Counted from the first letter of the stretch, positions 1-11,504 are shown. The stretch: DNA of 64,000 bases from Hypomesus transpacificus (GCF_021917145.1 NC_061064.1:2315634-2379633); one strand, 5' to 3'. A program made the numbers and translations. Notes: generated by a model not told the origin, from the sequence alone.

Positions 1-13
1 CTTTTTAGTCCTA

Positions 14-58
14 AGTCCTCTTATCCAGCCTTCCTCCTCCTCGTCTACATCTTCATAA
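14..58 (+). pseudogene. Odorant receptor fragment (relic)
   Basis: The bases read in the plus direction as an SSYPAFLLLVYIFIM-like segment. This is the end of the N-terminus and start of TM1 of the OR found at 943-1884 and 5011-5952. The match stops abruptly after the codon for the last Met and is followed by unrelated AT-rich sequence with a stop. Wording such as cttcataatg is closer to the 943-1884 copy than to the 5011 copy. More of it may lie left of the window, but the rest of the receptor does not follow on the right, so it is a broken copy. Confidence 0.6.
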
Positions 59-469
59 TGTGAATCTTTATAAATCTGTGCCCCAGTAAAATCTAAAGTT
101 TGAGTTTTAACAATTTTCTTTATTAGTCAGTGCATTCATTTAGATTGATAATCCCTGAAAAAATGAACGCAGTATCCCAATCAACTCTTGTAAAAGTATT
201 TAACCGAAAACACAAACCAATGCAAGCAGAATTCCATGTCAGCGCACTCTTCTGAGCTTGCCAAATAGCCACTGCAGCACGCACACAGAAGTCCACGTGA
301 CTCCGCCACAAGTCAGAATTGAGGTAGGCTAAGAAAACATTACAAAACTAAACATAGTTTCTTAATGAGAAGCCTACCGATCATCTTATCGTGACAAAAA
401 AAATATTACATGAAGCAAAAAAAAAAAACGGTATTTGGGTTCAGATGAATGCCACAAAAAATTGCCGCT

Positions 470-880
470 TTCTTTGATGTCCCTGACAAAGCTGATATCA
501 AACTTGCGTCCCTGAACTGTTGTATAGTGGGTTAAGAAAGGGGAGTTTCTGTAGTGCATTGTGCACAGCAAGCTTGAAAGACAAAAAGGGATATGAATAG
601 GGGCCTGTGCACCAGTAGAGTTTTATGTCTAACAGTGCCTCTGCATCTGGCCGTGCATGGTTACAGTACAAAATCAGAATATGTAAATGTTCTACTAAAA
701 TAGGTTTGTTTGTTGTTACTAGGCATGTTTTCCGTGCTGGTCTGATATCGTTAAAAGTATTATGAATTAAATTCAGTTTTATAAATAAACTTCTTGGGAG
801 TGCTGCATCACCAACCTTTAAGTATTTAGTTATCTGCTCCATCCCTGACTTCCATGCTCAACACAAGACTCAACACATTT
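470..880 (-). repeat. OR 3' flank repeat, copy 1
   Basis: Minus-strand sequence downstream of the OR at 943-1884. It reappears, diverged, downstream of the second OR (about 5990-6260) and again at 12122-12640, where no such OR is present. The shared core includes the words for cccaagaag, a tttataaa box and ttaattcata. An open frame through it is probably chance, because the other copies are not open to the same extent. It marks the extent of the OR duplications. Confidence 0.6.
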
Positions 881-942
881 CATACATGAAATGTATGAAA
901 TGTATGAAATGTGAGCTTGAATTTCTCTCAATTGCATTCTAA

Positions 943-1884
943 TCATCTCTGTGACACTTTATTTTTGTGAATGATGCTGTAGATCTTCTGCCGTATTTCT
1001 TTGGTCTGCAGTCCGTAGATGATAGGGTTGAGTCCAGGCGGAACCACGTGGAACATGATGGCTGACAACTTCCTGTGATCAGACCACTGAGGAAAGCGGT
1101 GCAGGAAGATGGCAGTGACGCCACTTGCTATTATGATGACGTAGACTGCGAGGTGTGTGGTGCAGGTCTGCAGGGCACGGCTGTTCAGCACCCTGTTCTT
1201 GCTCATCACACACACCATGGCGATCTTCAGGTAGGTTAGAGTGACGGTCCCTATAGAAGACCCCAGAAGCAGGACTGTGAAAGTGAGCCCGTAGATGTTG
1301 TTGATGGAGACGTCCTCACAGGAGAGCTTGAACAGAGAGGCGTTGTCACAGTAAGGGTTTGTGATAACTCTCCTGCATCGTGACAAGCGGATGGTTAGCC
1401 CTAGGAGAATCCCCACCAAGAGGAAGGCCACCCCCCAGGCAAACACAGTCAGCTTGACCACCATCCTGGTGCTCATGATGGTGGTGTAGCGTAGGGGGTT
1501 GCAGATGGCCACATACCTGTCAAAGGCCATGATCATCAGTATGGTGTGAGCGGTGGTACCATAAACATGGGCACAAAATGCTTCAAAAACACAATAAACG
1601 TAGCTGATAGACCGCTCTGAACTTGCTACAAACATGTCAATTAGCAAGTGAGGCACAATGGCAGTTGCCCCTAGAGCATCATTTAGAGGCAGGTTGCAGA
1701 ACAGAATGTACATGGGGTGGTGCAGGCTCCTCTCTGTGCAAATCAGCACAATGAGGCCGATGTTGGACACCATTATGAAGATGTAGACGAGGAGGAGGAG
1801 GATGAAGGCTGGATAAGAGGACTGGTTGGTGACCAACAACCCCTCCAGCAGTAGAACATGTTCACTATACGTCTGGTTTTCCAT
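943..1884 (-). CDS. Odorant receptor (intronless coding exon)
   Basis: Seven-transmembrane G-protein-coupled odorant receptor of 313 residues, expected in the cilia of olfactory sensory neurons. Visible family marks are an N-glycosylation site near the start (NQT), LHHPMYILFCNLPLND at the TM1-TM2 turn, MAFDRYVAICNPLRY at the end of TM3, SRALQTCTTHLAVY at TM6 and NPIIYGLQTKEIR at the end of TM7. Length is normal for an intact OR. The start is the only Met before TM1 and lies 16 nt after a cctaccag that looks like a splice acceptor, so a non-coding 5' exon is likely. It is about 95% identical to the OR at 5011-5952, which faces away from it, and both share an inverted 5' flank. The exact teleost OR family was not assigned. 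Confidence 0.95.
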   Translation of the reverse strand: MENQTYSEHVLLLEGLLVTNQSSYPAFILLLLVYIFIMVSNIGLIVLICTERSLHHPMYILFCNLPLNDALGATAIVPHLLIDMFVASSERSISYVYCVFEAFCAHVYGTTAHTILMIMAFDRYVAICNPLRYTTIMSTRMVVKLTVFAWGVAFLLVGILLGLTIRLSRCRRVITNPYCDNASLFKLSCEDVSINNIYGLTFTVLLLGSSIGTVTLTYLKIAMVCVMSKNRVLNSRALQTCTTHLAVYVIIIASGVTAIFLHRFPQWSDHRKLSAIMFHVVPPGLNPIIYGLQTKEIRQKIYSIIHKNKVSQR

Positions 1885-2206
1885 TTGGGCTCCACGCTAC
1901 CTGGTAGGAAAGTACAGGGATAAGACCATCACAGTATTTAGGAACAATTCACCTCTTGATCTTCTTTCACAATATCAATATCATTATTATTATACATAAT
2001 ATGTATACATGTCATGACAGAAAATGCAGAAATAAATAGAGATTTTACAATTCACAATCTCGTACAGTCTTATTGACTGAGAGTTCTTTAAGCTGCCGCA
2101 CAGCTCCTCCCAGCTAAGATCAGACTCTAGATCGCAGCCCCTTTTATTTGATCAAATGTTATCATCTCCTCGGGACTGTATTACGTTACCTCTGTCACAG
2201 CCCAAG
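1885..2206 (-). repeat. Inverted OR 5' flank, arm 1
   Basis: This arm is the reverse complement of 4692-5010 with scattered substitutions and small indels. It carries the 5' flank of the minus-strand OR: acceptor-like tract, AT-rich stretch and a promoter-like block at the distal end. The two arms make a long inverted duplication with a 2.5-kb unique centre. Confidence 0.85.
2090..2206 (-). promoter_or_regulatory. Candidate OR promoter block
   Basis: This is the best conserved part of the inverted 5' flank, matching 4692-4810 almost base for base. Read on the minus strand it holds aaataaaagg at 2141-2150, a TATA-like box. It is followed by gatctagagtctgatc, and a purine/pyrimidine stretch leads toward the receptor about 250 bp away. 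Its position and conservation in both copies suggest a core promoter for the OR at 943-1884. The start site was not mapped. Confidence 0.45.
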
Positions 2207-2209
2207 CCC

Positions 2210-4270
2210 CCACCCCTCGACTCTCGGCTTGAGGCAACAGCCCCGGTGGATGTAGGTGGTATTGCATTTCCGATTTTCTACCCGACTCGTCCGGTCGTTT
2301 TTATTCTATTAACTCCAGTCAACATATCTAAAACTATCTCCCCCAATAATTTTTGTTCGATTCTTGAACCTGGCTCATACTACTAGCTTTTTCATAGAAG
2401 ATTTTTTCCAGATTTTTGCTAAGATTGAAACCAATCCGAAATGGGTAAACTAGCAGCCCATTTAGGATTTGCTTAAGTCAAGAAAAGTTGCCTGGAAACG
2501 TGCTCGCGGATACGAACAACGAACGAGCACAAAAGGGAGCATCAGCAAATCGCTGATTTACCTGAGCTGAATGAGAACAAGGAGAAAGGATTTGATCATC
2601 TACAGCTGCCTGCCTCTATTGTAGCACGTTTTACAAATAGTTACACATACATGACGGTTGTTTGTAGAGTTTTGTTTTCAGTTATTTTAAAGCAGATTTA
2701 ACCATTTTGTAATGAACGCTATTATGCTCATGGCATGACAAACGCCTAATATAATTAGTTATAATATCGTGGCATGTTACGGGGTCATTATATATTGTTG
2801 ACATGTTATTCTGAGGCAAAGACAAAGATGAATAAATCGTGTCTGATAACGTCAATATTCTTATGGTCGTTATATTGTTAGAACTTTAAGTCAGTTAACA
2901 CCACAACGATGGCATTAACAATAAGCTAGTAGCCTATAGTAAACAACACTCATCATCATTATAATAGTAACAAAGGTATAGGCTTCATTTAGCTTGCTTT
3001 GCAGAGCTAGAACAACGATGGAGCCAGATATTCAGGTTTACAGTTAAATTATCCGACACAATGCATAAGCAGTCAAACTATAAACACGAAGCAAAAATAA
3101 CAACTTATAGGCCCTGCACGTATAATACTACAGTACTAATAGAATTGATTTTCATGAAGTTCACATGTAGGCTATCTGCTTCTTGATCGGACTTGTACTG
3201 TACCACATTCTGACAGTTTCTGCAATGCCTTAGCTCCAGCTCCATACACCCGTGGTATATTCCTCAACAACCCAACAATTTTATAGTCAACCAATTAACA
3301 TTTAAATACAGGTATTGATTAAAAAAGAATGTTTATTTTGCCATTGTTCCTCCGCAACGAAAAAATAGTTCCAGTGTCAACGTCAGTTGAGCTATTAGCC
3401 CGAAAGCTAACGTTATGCTAGCAAGATTCAAAGGCAATAACATTTTTTACGGTTGACCTACAGTAAATATATGTTTAGAGTATGTTTGACAAGAAGATTT
3501 GCTAGCTAACCAGCCATGTCACTATCCCAAAATCAATATCAAGATTTTCACGAACAAAGTATCGGCCATACTAGTACTAGGCTACAGTACGGCCGCAGCC
3601 TGTGGAGCGAGTTGAATAGCCTAACAAATGGGTGTGAGATGACCGCATCAAAGTTGACATTTTCTCCAAACTGTAATTATAATTTGACAGTATGTTTAAC
3701 GACAAGACTAGCCAGCTATCGAGCCATGTCATTGTCCCCAAATAAAATCAAGATTTTTAAGAAGAAAATAATTGGCCATGTGTAGAGTTGCTGCTGTCGT
3801 GTTGGCCGCAGCCCGTCTGAATTAGATTGACTAGACTAGATAGGTGAATAGAGAATGGGATGTGAGATGAGCGGTTACGTGACACTGACACACTACATTC
3901 TGAAAAGAAACATTTTTCAAATACGTTATAATAAATATTGAAGTCACTCATTGATGTAAATACAAGTTAGCTTGTTAAAGTCTTTCAAAATTGTAAATGG
4001 AGGCTTTGACTCATCCCCGTTGTTGTGGTTACTTATTTGTATCAACGCGAATGTGTCATCGCGGAGTGATTTATTATTGGAGTGAAAAGTCAGAGTGGGT
4101 TGTTGTGGGATAATTCATCCATGGAATGTCTCTCGTCCAATCAGAAACAGCTATTTAAGTCGAAAAAACCCAATTGTTTTATAATGTGAATTATATTATT
4201 GTTACTTGCATTCCTCCAGGTACACTCTAGCACTTTCAGGGGTTAATGTTTTTTTGTTGTAATTTGTTTA
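2210..4270. other. AT-rich OR spacer, no gene seen
   Basis: Centre of the inverted OR duplication. No open frame resembles a known protein. The only internal structure is a roughly 209-bp direct duplication (3479-3900). Words such as gctaacgtta and gctagctaac, common in fish spacer and promoter DNA, occur around 3370-3510. Confidence 0.6.
3479..3900. repeat. Tandem duplication of about 209 bp
   Basis: The block starting at gtatgtttgacaag (3480) is repeated with divergence from gtatgtttaacgac (3689). Shared words in order are gccatgtca, caagattttt, ggccat, ccgcagcc and gggatgtgagatga-like. Two copies only, with clear divergence, so it is an old duplication. Confidence 0.65.
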
Positions 4271-4275
4271 ACTAA

Positions 4276-4545
4276 ATGATGTTATGGTTCCTCACACTTA
4301 TTTGGTTTTCACAATGTATGCTTCATGTTTTGGCTAACCGCAATGTTTTTGGGGCCAACTCGTTGTTTGTGATCATTGACCTATGCACATTTTGTAAAGA
4401 GCTCGGCTCTTTACAAAACAGGTGTAACATGTGTGGCCTAACCCTAACCCAAAAGAACTTTCCTTCCAAGCTCTTTTGTAAAGAGCTTGGAAGTCGCTTT
4501 GGATAAAAGCGTCTAATAAATGAATAAATGTAAATATGTGAGATA
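4276..4545 (+). mobile_element. LINE/SINE-tail repeat
   Basis: It begins with cacacttatttggttttcac and a tatgcttcatgttttggct stretch and ends in ggaagtcgctttggataaaagcgtct plus an ATG/AAATGTAAAT-rich tail, as in fish tRNA-derived SINEs and their partner LINEs. Related copies lie at 11505-11680, 47007-47125 and 51485-51604. This copy carries an extra inner piece with an inverted agagctc/gagctc motif. Family name not assigned. Confidence 0.6.
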
Positions 4546-4691
4546 ACATCAGTGTGCCTTGCTGAGAGCAAGCACACCTAATAATAGACCAATACACCTT
4601 AAAGCAATTCATTTAGTGTAAGAACACTCATAAGAAAGGATTGTTTGTAAAACCAAGACATTGTTGCCTGGTAAATGGTGGCACGTCAGAG

Positions 4692-4810
4692 GGCTGTGAC
4701 AGAGGTAACGTGATACAGTTCCGAGGAGATGATAACATTTGATCAAATAAAAGGGGCTGCGATCTAGAGTCTGATCTTAGCTGGGAAGAGCTGTGTGGCA
4801 GCTTAAAGAA
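4692..4810 (+). promoter_or_regulatory. Candidate OR promoter block
   Basis: This is the plus-strand twin of the block at 2090-2206, with TATA-like aaataaaagg at 4745-4754. Its near-perfect retention, compared with the looser AT-rich stretch between it and the gene, is the reason to call it regulatory. Inference only. Confidence 0.45.
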
Positions 4811-5010
4811 CTCTCTCAGTCAATAAGACTGTACGAGATTGTGAATTGTGAAATCTATATTTATTTATGAATGTTCTGTCATGAAATGTATAGATGTTAT
4901 GTATAATAATAATTATATTGTTATTGTGAAAGAAGATCAAGAGGTGAATTGTTCCTAAATACTGTGATGGTCTTATCCCTTAGTTTCCTACCAGGTAGCG
5001 TGGAGCGCAA
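4692..5010 (+). repeat. Inverted OR 5' flank, arm 2
   Basis: Partner of 1885-2206 in inverted orientation. It includes a TATA-like aaataaaagg at 4745-4754 and ends at the start codon of the plus-strand OR. The last bases before the ATG are ttcctaccag plus 16 nt, the same acceptor-like layout as in arm 1. Confidence 0.85.
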
Positions 5011-5952
5011 ATGGAGAACCAGACGTATAGTGAACATGTTCTACAACTAGAGGGGTTGTTGGTCACCAACCAGTCCTCTTATCCAGCCTTCATCCTCCTC
5101 CTCCTCGTCTACATCCTCACCATGGTGTCCAACATCGGCCTCATTGTGCTGATTTGCACAGAGAGGAGCCTGCACCACCCCATGTACATTCTGTTCTGCA
5201 ACCTGCCTCTAAATGATGCTCTAGGAGCAACTGCCATTGTGCCTCACTTGTTAACTGACATATTTGTAGCAAGTTCAGAGCGGTCTATCAGCTACGTTTA
5301 TTGTGTTTTTGAAGCATTTTGTGCCCATATTTATGGCACCACCTCTCACACCATAATGATGATCATGGCTTTTGACAGGTATGTGGCCATCTGCAACCCC
5401 CTACGCTACACCACCATCATGAGCACCAGGATGGTGGTCAAGCTGACTGTGTTTGCCTGGGGGGTGGCCTTCCTCTTGGTGGGGATTCTCCTAGGGCTAA
5501 CCATCCGCTTGTCACGATGCAGGAGAGTTATTACGCACCCTTTCTGTGACAACGCCTCTCTGTTCAAGCTCTCCTGTGAGGACGTCTCCATCAACAACAT
5601 CTACGGGCTCACTTTCACAGTCCTGCTTCTGGGGTCTTCTATAGGGAGCGTGACTCTAACCTACCTCAGGATCGCCATGGTGTGTGTGATGAGCAAGAAC
5701 AGGGTGCTGAACAGCCGTGCCCTGCAGACTTGCACCACACACCTCGCAGTCTACATCCTCATGCTAGTAAGTGGCTTCACAATCATCTTCCTGCACCGCT
5801 TTCCTCAGTGGTCTGACTACAGGAAGTTGTCAGCCATCATGTTCCACGTGGTTCCTGCTGGACTCAACCCTATCATCTACGGACTGCAGACCAAAGAAAT
5901 ACGGCAGAAGATCTACAGCTTCATTCACAAAAATAAAGTGTCCCTGAAATGA
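5011..5952 (+). CDS. Odorant receptor (intronless coding exon)
   Basis: Intact 313-residue odorant receptor GPCR, partner of the gene at 943-1884. The same landmarks are present: NQT glycosylation site, LHHPMYI, MAFDRYVAICNPLRY, the four extracellular Cys of the loops and NPIIYGLQTKEIRQK at the end of TM7. Differences from the first copy are scattered single residues, except in TM6, where AVYILMLVSGFTIIF stands against AVYVIIIASGVTAIF. The start is fixed by the alignment with the other copy and by the acceptor-like ccag 16 nt upstream. It is transcribed away from the first copy, consistent with an inverted duplication that kept both promoters. Confidence 0.95.
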   Translation: MENQTYSEHVLQLEGLLVTNQSSYPAFILLLLVYILTMVSNIGLIVLICTERSLHHPMYILFCNLPLNDALGATAIVPHLLTDIFVASSERSISYVYCVFEAFCAHIYGTTSHTIMMIMAFDRYVAICNPLRYTTIMSTRMVVKLTVFAWGVAFLLVGILLGLTIRLSRCRRVITHPFCDNASLFKLSCEDVSINNIYGLTFTVLLLGSSIGSVTLTYLRIAMVCVMSKNRVLNSRALQTCTTHLAVYILMLVSGFTIIFLHRFPQWSDYRKLSAIMFHVVPAGLNPIIYGLQTKEIRQKIYSFIHKNKVSLK

Positions 5953-5984
5953 TAAGAATGTAATTTAGAGAAATTCTAGTTATG

Positions 5985-6260
5985 TGATGTATGAAATGTG
6001 TCGAGTGCTTGTGTTGAGCATGGGAGTCAGAGTTGGAGCTCCCAAGAAGTGCATTTATAAAACTGAATTTAATCCATAACACTTTTAACGATATCAAATC
6101 ACTATGGAAAACATGCCTATAGTAACAACGAACAAAATTGTCCTCTAGTAGAACATTTAAATATTCATACTATGTACTGTAACTATTCACGGTCAGATGG
6201 ATTTATGGTTGTGTTTTACACTGTACAAGTTATATTTTTGTGTACTGGGATAACTGGTCC
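5985..6260 (+). repeat. OR 3' flank repeat, copy 2
   Basis: Downstream flank of the OR at 5011-5952. It matches 470-880 (inverted) and 12122-12640: gagcatgggagtcag, cccaagaag, tttataaaactgaatttaat and aacatgcctatagtaac occur in the same order. No gene. Confidence 0.65.
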
Positions 6261-7978
6261 AGGGGGGTTAGACGGGGAGATTGAGAGCGTGGATTTAATT
6301 GGGGTGCCAATTGTCAGTTAAAAATATTTTTATATATTTCAATTCACAAAACGCGAAAAAATAAATCAATGTATACATCCCTCTTCTATTACCCCTAATT
6401 AGCTAGGCTATTATTTGATTTAATGTGTTTTTCTGTAGCCTATATTATGGCATGATATGATGTCAATTGTAATCATAACGAATTAATTAACAACAAATAA
6501 AAGTCAATGCAGGAGCCAATAATTTATTTTGGCTGAATACTAAGAGCTCTAAATAATAATAGCCTATAGATTTAAGTTCTACTAGTTAGAACCATTAAAT
6601 TTAGTTAAGGAACACATTATTAATTACGTTGTGTTAGCGCGTTTACCACTGCATGAGTGTCCCTCTTTGGGAAACGCCTCCCTTTCCAATGACAGAACCT
6701 ACAGGCGCAGTGACCCAGGCCGGGGTGTGTGGCAGGTGTGTGCGGAAACAGTCTTTGACCACCACGCCAAGACAAAGAGGCAGTTTTACGTTTGTTTCAT
6801 TTTTATTCATTTGATAAATAAATCCACTCATCAAGAGGAAATAATAACCAGTTTCATTGTCTTCAATACACACGAGTCAGACAAAAGCACCTGCTACTCC
6901 AAGGAAGTGAACAGAGATAGGGAAAGTTTAATGCATTTAAACAACACAAGAAACCCGAAAACTTAAACCTGAGTCTACCACTACATTCCACATAGGCCTG
7001 TATAAAATGTGCTTGTGTTTGTTTTTATTATGGGTTATGTGTGTTTCATCCTGTATTTGTAACCTCACCTCAAACTATTCTCGACTGAGCTGGTTGTAGC
7101 TAGGGTTTACGCGAGCTTGCAGTAGATAACGCTTTTGCACCACCTACTGTCAATTCAGATTTAGGAGATTGACACATAGGGCTACCTGAATTTAAGATTA
7201 GCCAAACAATTTGTTCCATTACACACGGTCTAACTACAAACTGACGATAGAGAGTAACAATCTGACGTGATTAGCACAGCTAAAAAAAAAATGTATCAGG
7301 CCTACCTTGTAATTATCACTAAACGTATGCTATATTGTAACGTTAGGCAAACATACCAGCAAATCATCCACATGCTAGTGCTAACATTCGATATAACGTC
7401 ATGTTTAAAATGAGTTCTGGATCAAATTAATCTTTCAGATTTTAGAATTATTTACATGCAGCGTAAAGCCTTTAACTTAATTTCTCAATTGTTAGAGATT
7501 TGACTATATATTTAAATTCAGAAAATATTGGCGTGTATTCGCCAGGCTACACTGTGCCAGATACACTAATTAAGGAAACCATGGCGACAGGAAACCGTTG
7601 GAACAGAGCAAGGTCGGAGAAAAGCGATAGGCAGGTAGCCTACTTTCCAAACATGTTTTATTGTTGAACGTTACAGCTGTTTTGATACATTGGGTGATTA
7701 CAGTGTGCAGGGGAGATTCTAGACCATTTCAACGGAGTCGGGCAAGCTGGGGCTAGTTGTACTGTTAGAGGGGCCAGTTAAACGTTATTTTTGTCAAATC
7801 GTTTTCTTCATCTTTTCACACATTAACATGCAAAATGACATGTTAATAATTATTCAGATCTACATGTAGGGGGGCCACAAGAGGGTCCATGCTTACTAAA
7901 CGCAGTCGTGTATTGACGATTAGGTCTATTCATATGATTAGCACCACGTGTTCATAACTGTATAGCACGTATAAGACA
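6261..7978. other. OR spacer, no gene seen
   Basis: AT-rich spacer between the inverted OR pair and the three-exon OR pair. Open frames here are short and show no family motif. No repeat unit beyond simple AT-rich stretches was recognised. Confidence 0.5.
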
Positions 7979-8390
7979 GCTATGTCTGCAGAAAGCTTAA
8001 ATCATGGCTTATTTCAGTTTTATTGACAGCTTATTGATGAACATAGCAACGTTCAGGACAGGTGTCTGGAACATGTCACCCACAGTGATTTGCAATAATA
8101 TCATCCACACAATTGAATCAACCTACTCGACAGTGTACAACATGGTGTGTCTGCTAACGAAATAATCACTGTCTGACATACATGACCAAAAACGTCTCAA
8201 AATCAAGACTTTCATATTATTGATGCAACACTGACACCTGCTGGGCATGATAATAAAACAGACGACAGAATAAATAAGAGGTGGTTCAATAAATCTGATC
8301 CCTAAATGGGTAAGTGTAAGTTGGCCAGGTTAGGTTGTGCTGTTTGGTCAATAAGCAATGTTTTGGGGGTAAAGACAACAAGCTGTCGTG

Positions 8391-9773
8391 TTACAAACAG
8401 GAGAGGGTGTTGATAGTTCTGAAGCTCTTCGGTGTGACAGTTCTGAGTCTGCACAAGGATCTCCTGACAGCATCTCTCAGCTCTTTGTTCCTCAGGCTGT
8501 AGATGATGGGGTTCAGGAAAGGCGTCAGAGCTGAGTAAATCACAGCCACAATGATTCGCACCTACAACATCAACACAGGTGTCAATATGCAGCCTGGAAA
8601 CAGACACACAGAAAACCTCACACCTTAAACCAATCCTGTCGGCCAGGGGCTGTTCGCATGCAGCCAAGAGGCCCGACTTGACAAATCGTCACCCACCTCT
8701 GGTGAGAAGTTCCCCACGCGGTAGGAGATGTAGACGAAGGAGGCGGAGCCATAGGAGAGGAACACCACCGTCAGGTGAGCAGCACAAGTGGCGAACATCT
8801 TCCATCGCTGAGCCGCCGCCATCTTGGCCACCGCCACCCCGATCAGGACGTAAGATGCGAGGATGAGCACCGCAGTTCCGATCAGAGCCACCAGGGCCGA
8901 ACTCAGAGACACCAGGCTGTCCATACTCGTGTTCCCGCACACCAGCACCCGGACGGACGACGGGTCGCACCAGCAGTGGAACACCACGTTGGGACCGCAG
9001 TAGAACCGCTGGGTCGCCATGGTCACAGCGGGGAGGGTGCAGCCGGCGGCGAACGTCCACGCCCCAAGGACGAGGAGGACGCGCACGGTGCTCGTCATGG
9101 TGGCGGTGTAGCGCAGGGGGTCACAGATCGCCACGTAGCGGTCGTACGCCATGACGGTCAGCAGAGCGCGGCCGGTCACGGCCATCTGAATGAAGAAGTA
9201 CATCTGCAGGAAGCAGGCTGGGACGGAGGTGGTTTTGTTTTCAGTCAGGAACCCTGACAGCATGCTGGGGATGGTTATGGAGGTGTAGACCATGTCCACG
9301 AAAGACAGGTTGTGCAGGAAGAAGTACATGGGGGAGTTGAGTTTAGGGTCGGTCCGCACCTAGGAAGACGGGACAGAAATTAAGATGTGTACCACACGAC
9401 AACACGTAATATTCGACCAAGATGCCCTGGATTAATGTTGATATAAAAACAGTATGTACATTATACTGTAAAAACAGTATTTTCTCCTTTCCATAAATGA
9501 TTGAAGGCAGAAAAAAACACTTAGTAATAAAAACAGACTCTAGTAAAAACATACTAAAATAATCATGTCAAACATCTGTCTGTGTCAAAGCTTCTTAGCA
9601 ATATCTGATTCATAAATATAATGTGTGCGCACCAGGAAGATGATCATGCTGTTGCCTCCAAGGATGATGATGTAGGCCACCAGGAAGATGACAAACAGGG
9701 CGGTCTGTATGTCTCCCAGACTGTTCAGGCCCTTGATGATGAAGAAAGCGACCGGGACCTGGGTGCTGTTCAT
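8391..9773 (-). CDS. Odorant receptor with three coding exons
   Basis: Seven-transmembrane odorant receptor of 324 residues in three exons: 9633-9773 (47 codons), 8697-9359 (221 codons) and 8391-8561 (56 codons plus stop). Both introns are phase 0, 273 and 135 bp long, with GT-AG ends. Landmarks are MNST at the start (glycosylation site), GGNSMIIFL in TM1, [16 protein letters not shown] in TM2, [15 protein letters not shown] after TM3, KMFATCAAHL in TM6 and [17 protein letters not shown] in TM7. Most vertebrate ORs have an unbroken coding exon, so coding introns are notable, although some fish ORs are known to have them. It is paralogous to 13175-14551. The intron positions rest on consensus and alignment, not on transcripts. 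Confidence 0.9.
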
Positions 9774-9877
9774 GCCTCCAGGATCACACAGGAAGGGAGA
9801 AGAAAGCGAAGGTTAATGGATTCAAAGACAAAACGTTTAAATCACACACTAAGCCACATCGACACATACTTACTGTA

Positions 9878-9881
<4 letters not shown>

Positions 9882-9909
<28 letters not shown>
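9882..9909. repeat. GT microsatellite
   Basis: A run of tg dinucleotides just upstream of the three-exon OR, followed by a degenerate gtgtggatggtg stretch to about 9985. Copy 2 of the duplication lacks the long run. Confidence 0.8.
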
Positions 9910-9911
<2 letters not shown>

Positions 9912-11504
9912 TGGATGGTATTTGTGTATGGTGTGTGTGGATGGTGTGTGTGGAGGTGTATGTAAGTGTTTGTGGTATGTGTGTTTGGATGAGAACTGAG
10001 CAAAATGAAATGTCTTCCTTGGCAGTGTGCTGTATGCTCTCAGTGAGAGCTCAGATGCTCTGTCTCAGCAACGCACATTTAAAGGGAAGTCAGGTAGCTA
10101 TTGGTCTTTTTAGACCAACCCATTTTTTTTGCAGTGGATGTTGTTGAGTTCGTAATGACGTCTTACAAATTAACTCCGGCTGGATTTACACTATTAAAGA
10201 TGATAATTATGAAAACATGAATCTAGTTCAATTGTGTTTTGGGATTGGTGTTGTGATGATGTGCGTGTTTGTACATGAGTGAATTATATCATTTTAATAT
10301 TTTGAACCTGGTTAGGCAAACATGTCACATTGTGAAGCATTTTAAAAACAGCCTTGATGGACAGAGAGATAGATCAACAGACAGACAGAGCTAGACAGAC
10401 AGAGACACAAGAGTGAGTTAACAAACTGACAGATGTGAGACTATGGGGTGGTGGTGGTTCTGGCTCATCATATTAGAGCTGAGGTAATCGGTGGATTTCC
10501 CAGCGGTCTGACTCTGTCCAGCACACTGACAGAGTCAGCAGAAACTCAGAGGAATCCTCAAGGTCAAGTATCTCCCTTCAAGAGTGTCTGAATGACTAAA
10601 AACCCTTTTTCAATAAAGGTGCAAAAATGAAGAGCACTTACAGGGTCAACGACTTCTCAAAGCCACCATGGTATGATTTATCATGAACTTCATCAAATGT
10701 GCTGGACAGCCACTTGGACAGCATCCAGAGGCAGCTGTTGTCTTTGAGAAGAGCAGGCACCGGGCTTCAATAGAGCACATATGAACCTCTATAGACCTCA
10801 GTAGGCCGCGCGCACCTGTGTGTGTGCGTGTTTGAGTGTGTGTACTCTTTGACCCCTCCAAGCTTTTCCATATGATTCACCCAACACAGATAAGGCCAGA
10901 CATCTTTTATGGCCTCTCCAGTAAGAGAGATTGGTCAGCCCAGGTCACCTTGTTTACGTATTCCTCGTGTTACCCAAAGTTCAGATTTGGGGGTAGGCCT
11001 CTCTCTACACTCAAGGAATGCTGAACACAGAATCATTCTTATACAGGATAACAGTTACATTTTTTACTTTTCTAACAGAAACCAACGTACTCATGTTGAA
11101 ACACACCACTTTCTGACTGTGTGACCCCGCTATAAGACATTAAAAGACGTTAATTTTTTTTTACAGCAGGTTAGGGTAGTCCTTGCTGTGAGGTGTGTTA
11201 TTGTGGAAAAGGTTGTAATTAGGATGTTTGTTGGGCCCAAACAAACTTACCCTTAGGACTCATTATGAACTCCACCCACCCCTCCACACAAACACACACA
11301 CTTAAACTCTAATTAGTAAAGTAGTGAAAGTTAAACAGTCCTATTACACATCTTCAGGGAGAAACTGTTGATGCATTTGGAGGCTTGTTAGATCTCTACA
11401 GGAAGATAATAACAACACAGTTAAATAAAAACAGTACTAATCAACTGTTGCTAGTGCATCTTAATGTTGTTTTAATTTGTAACTTGTATAACTGCATGCT
11501 CTTA

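Noticed and set aside
498-842. 114-codon open frame downstream of the first OR, partly repeated at 12147
   Set aside because: It lies in the OR 3' flank repeat. The third copy (5985-6260) is not open and the sequence is AT-rich without protein features.
8769-9257. Plus-strand open frames opposite the three-exon ORs
   Set aside because: Antisense shadows of GC-rich receptor exons, rich in His, Arg and Gly with no family signal.
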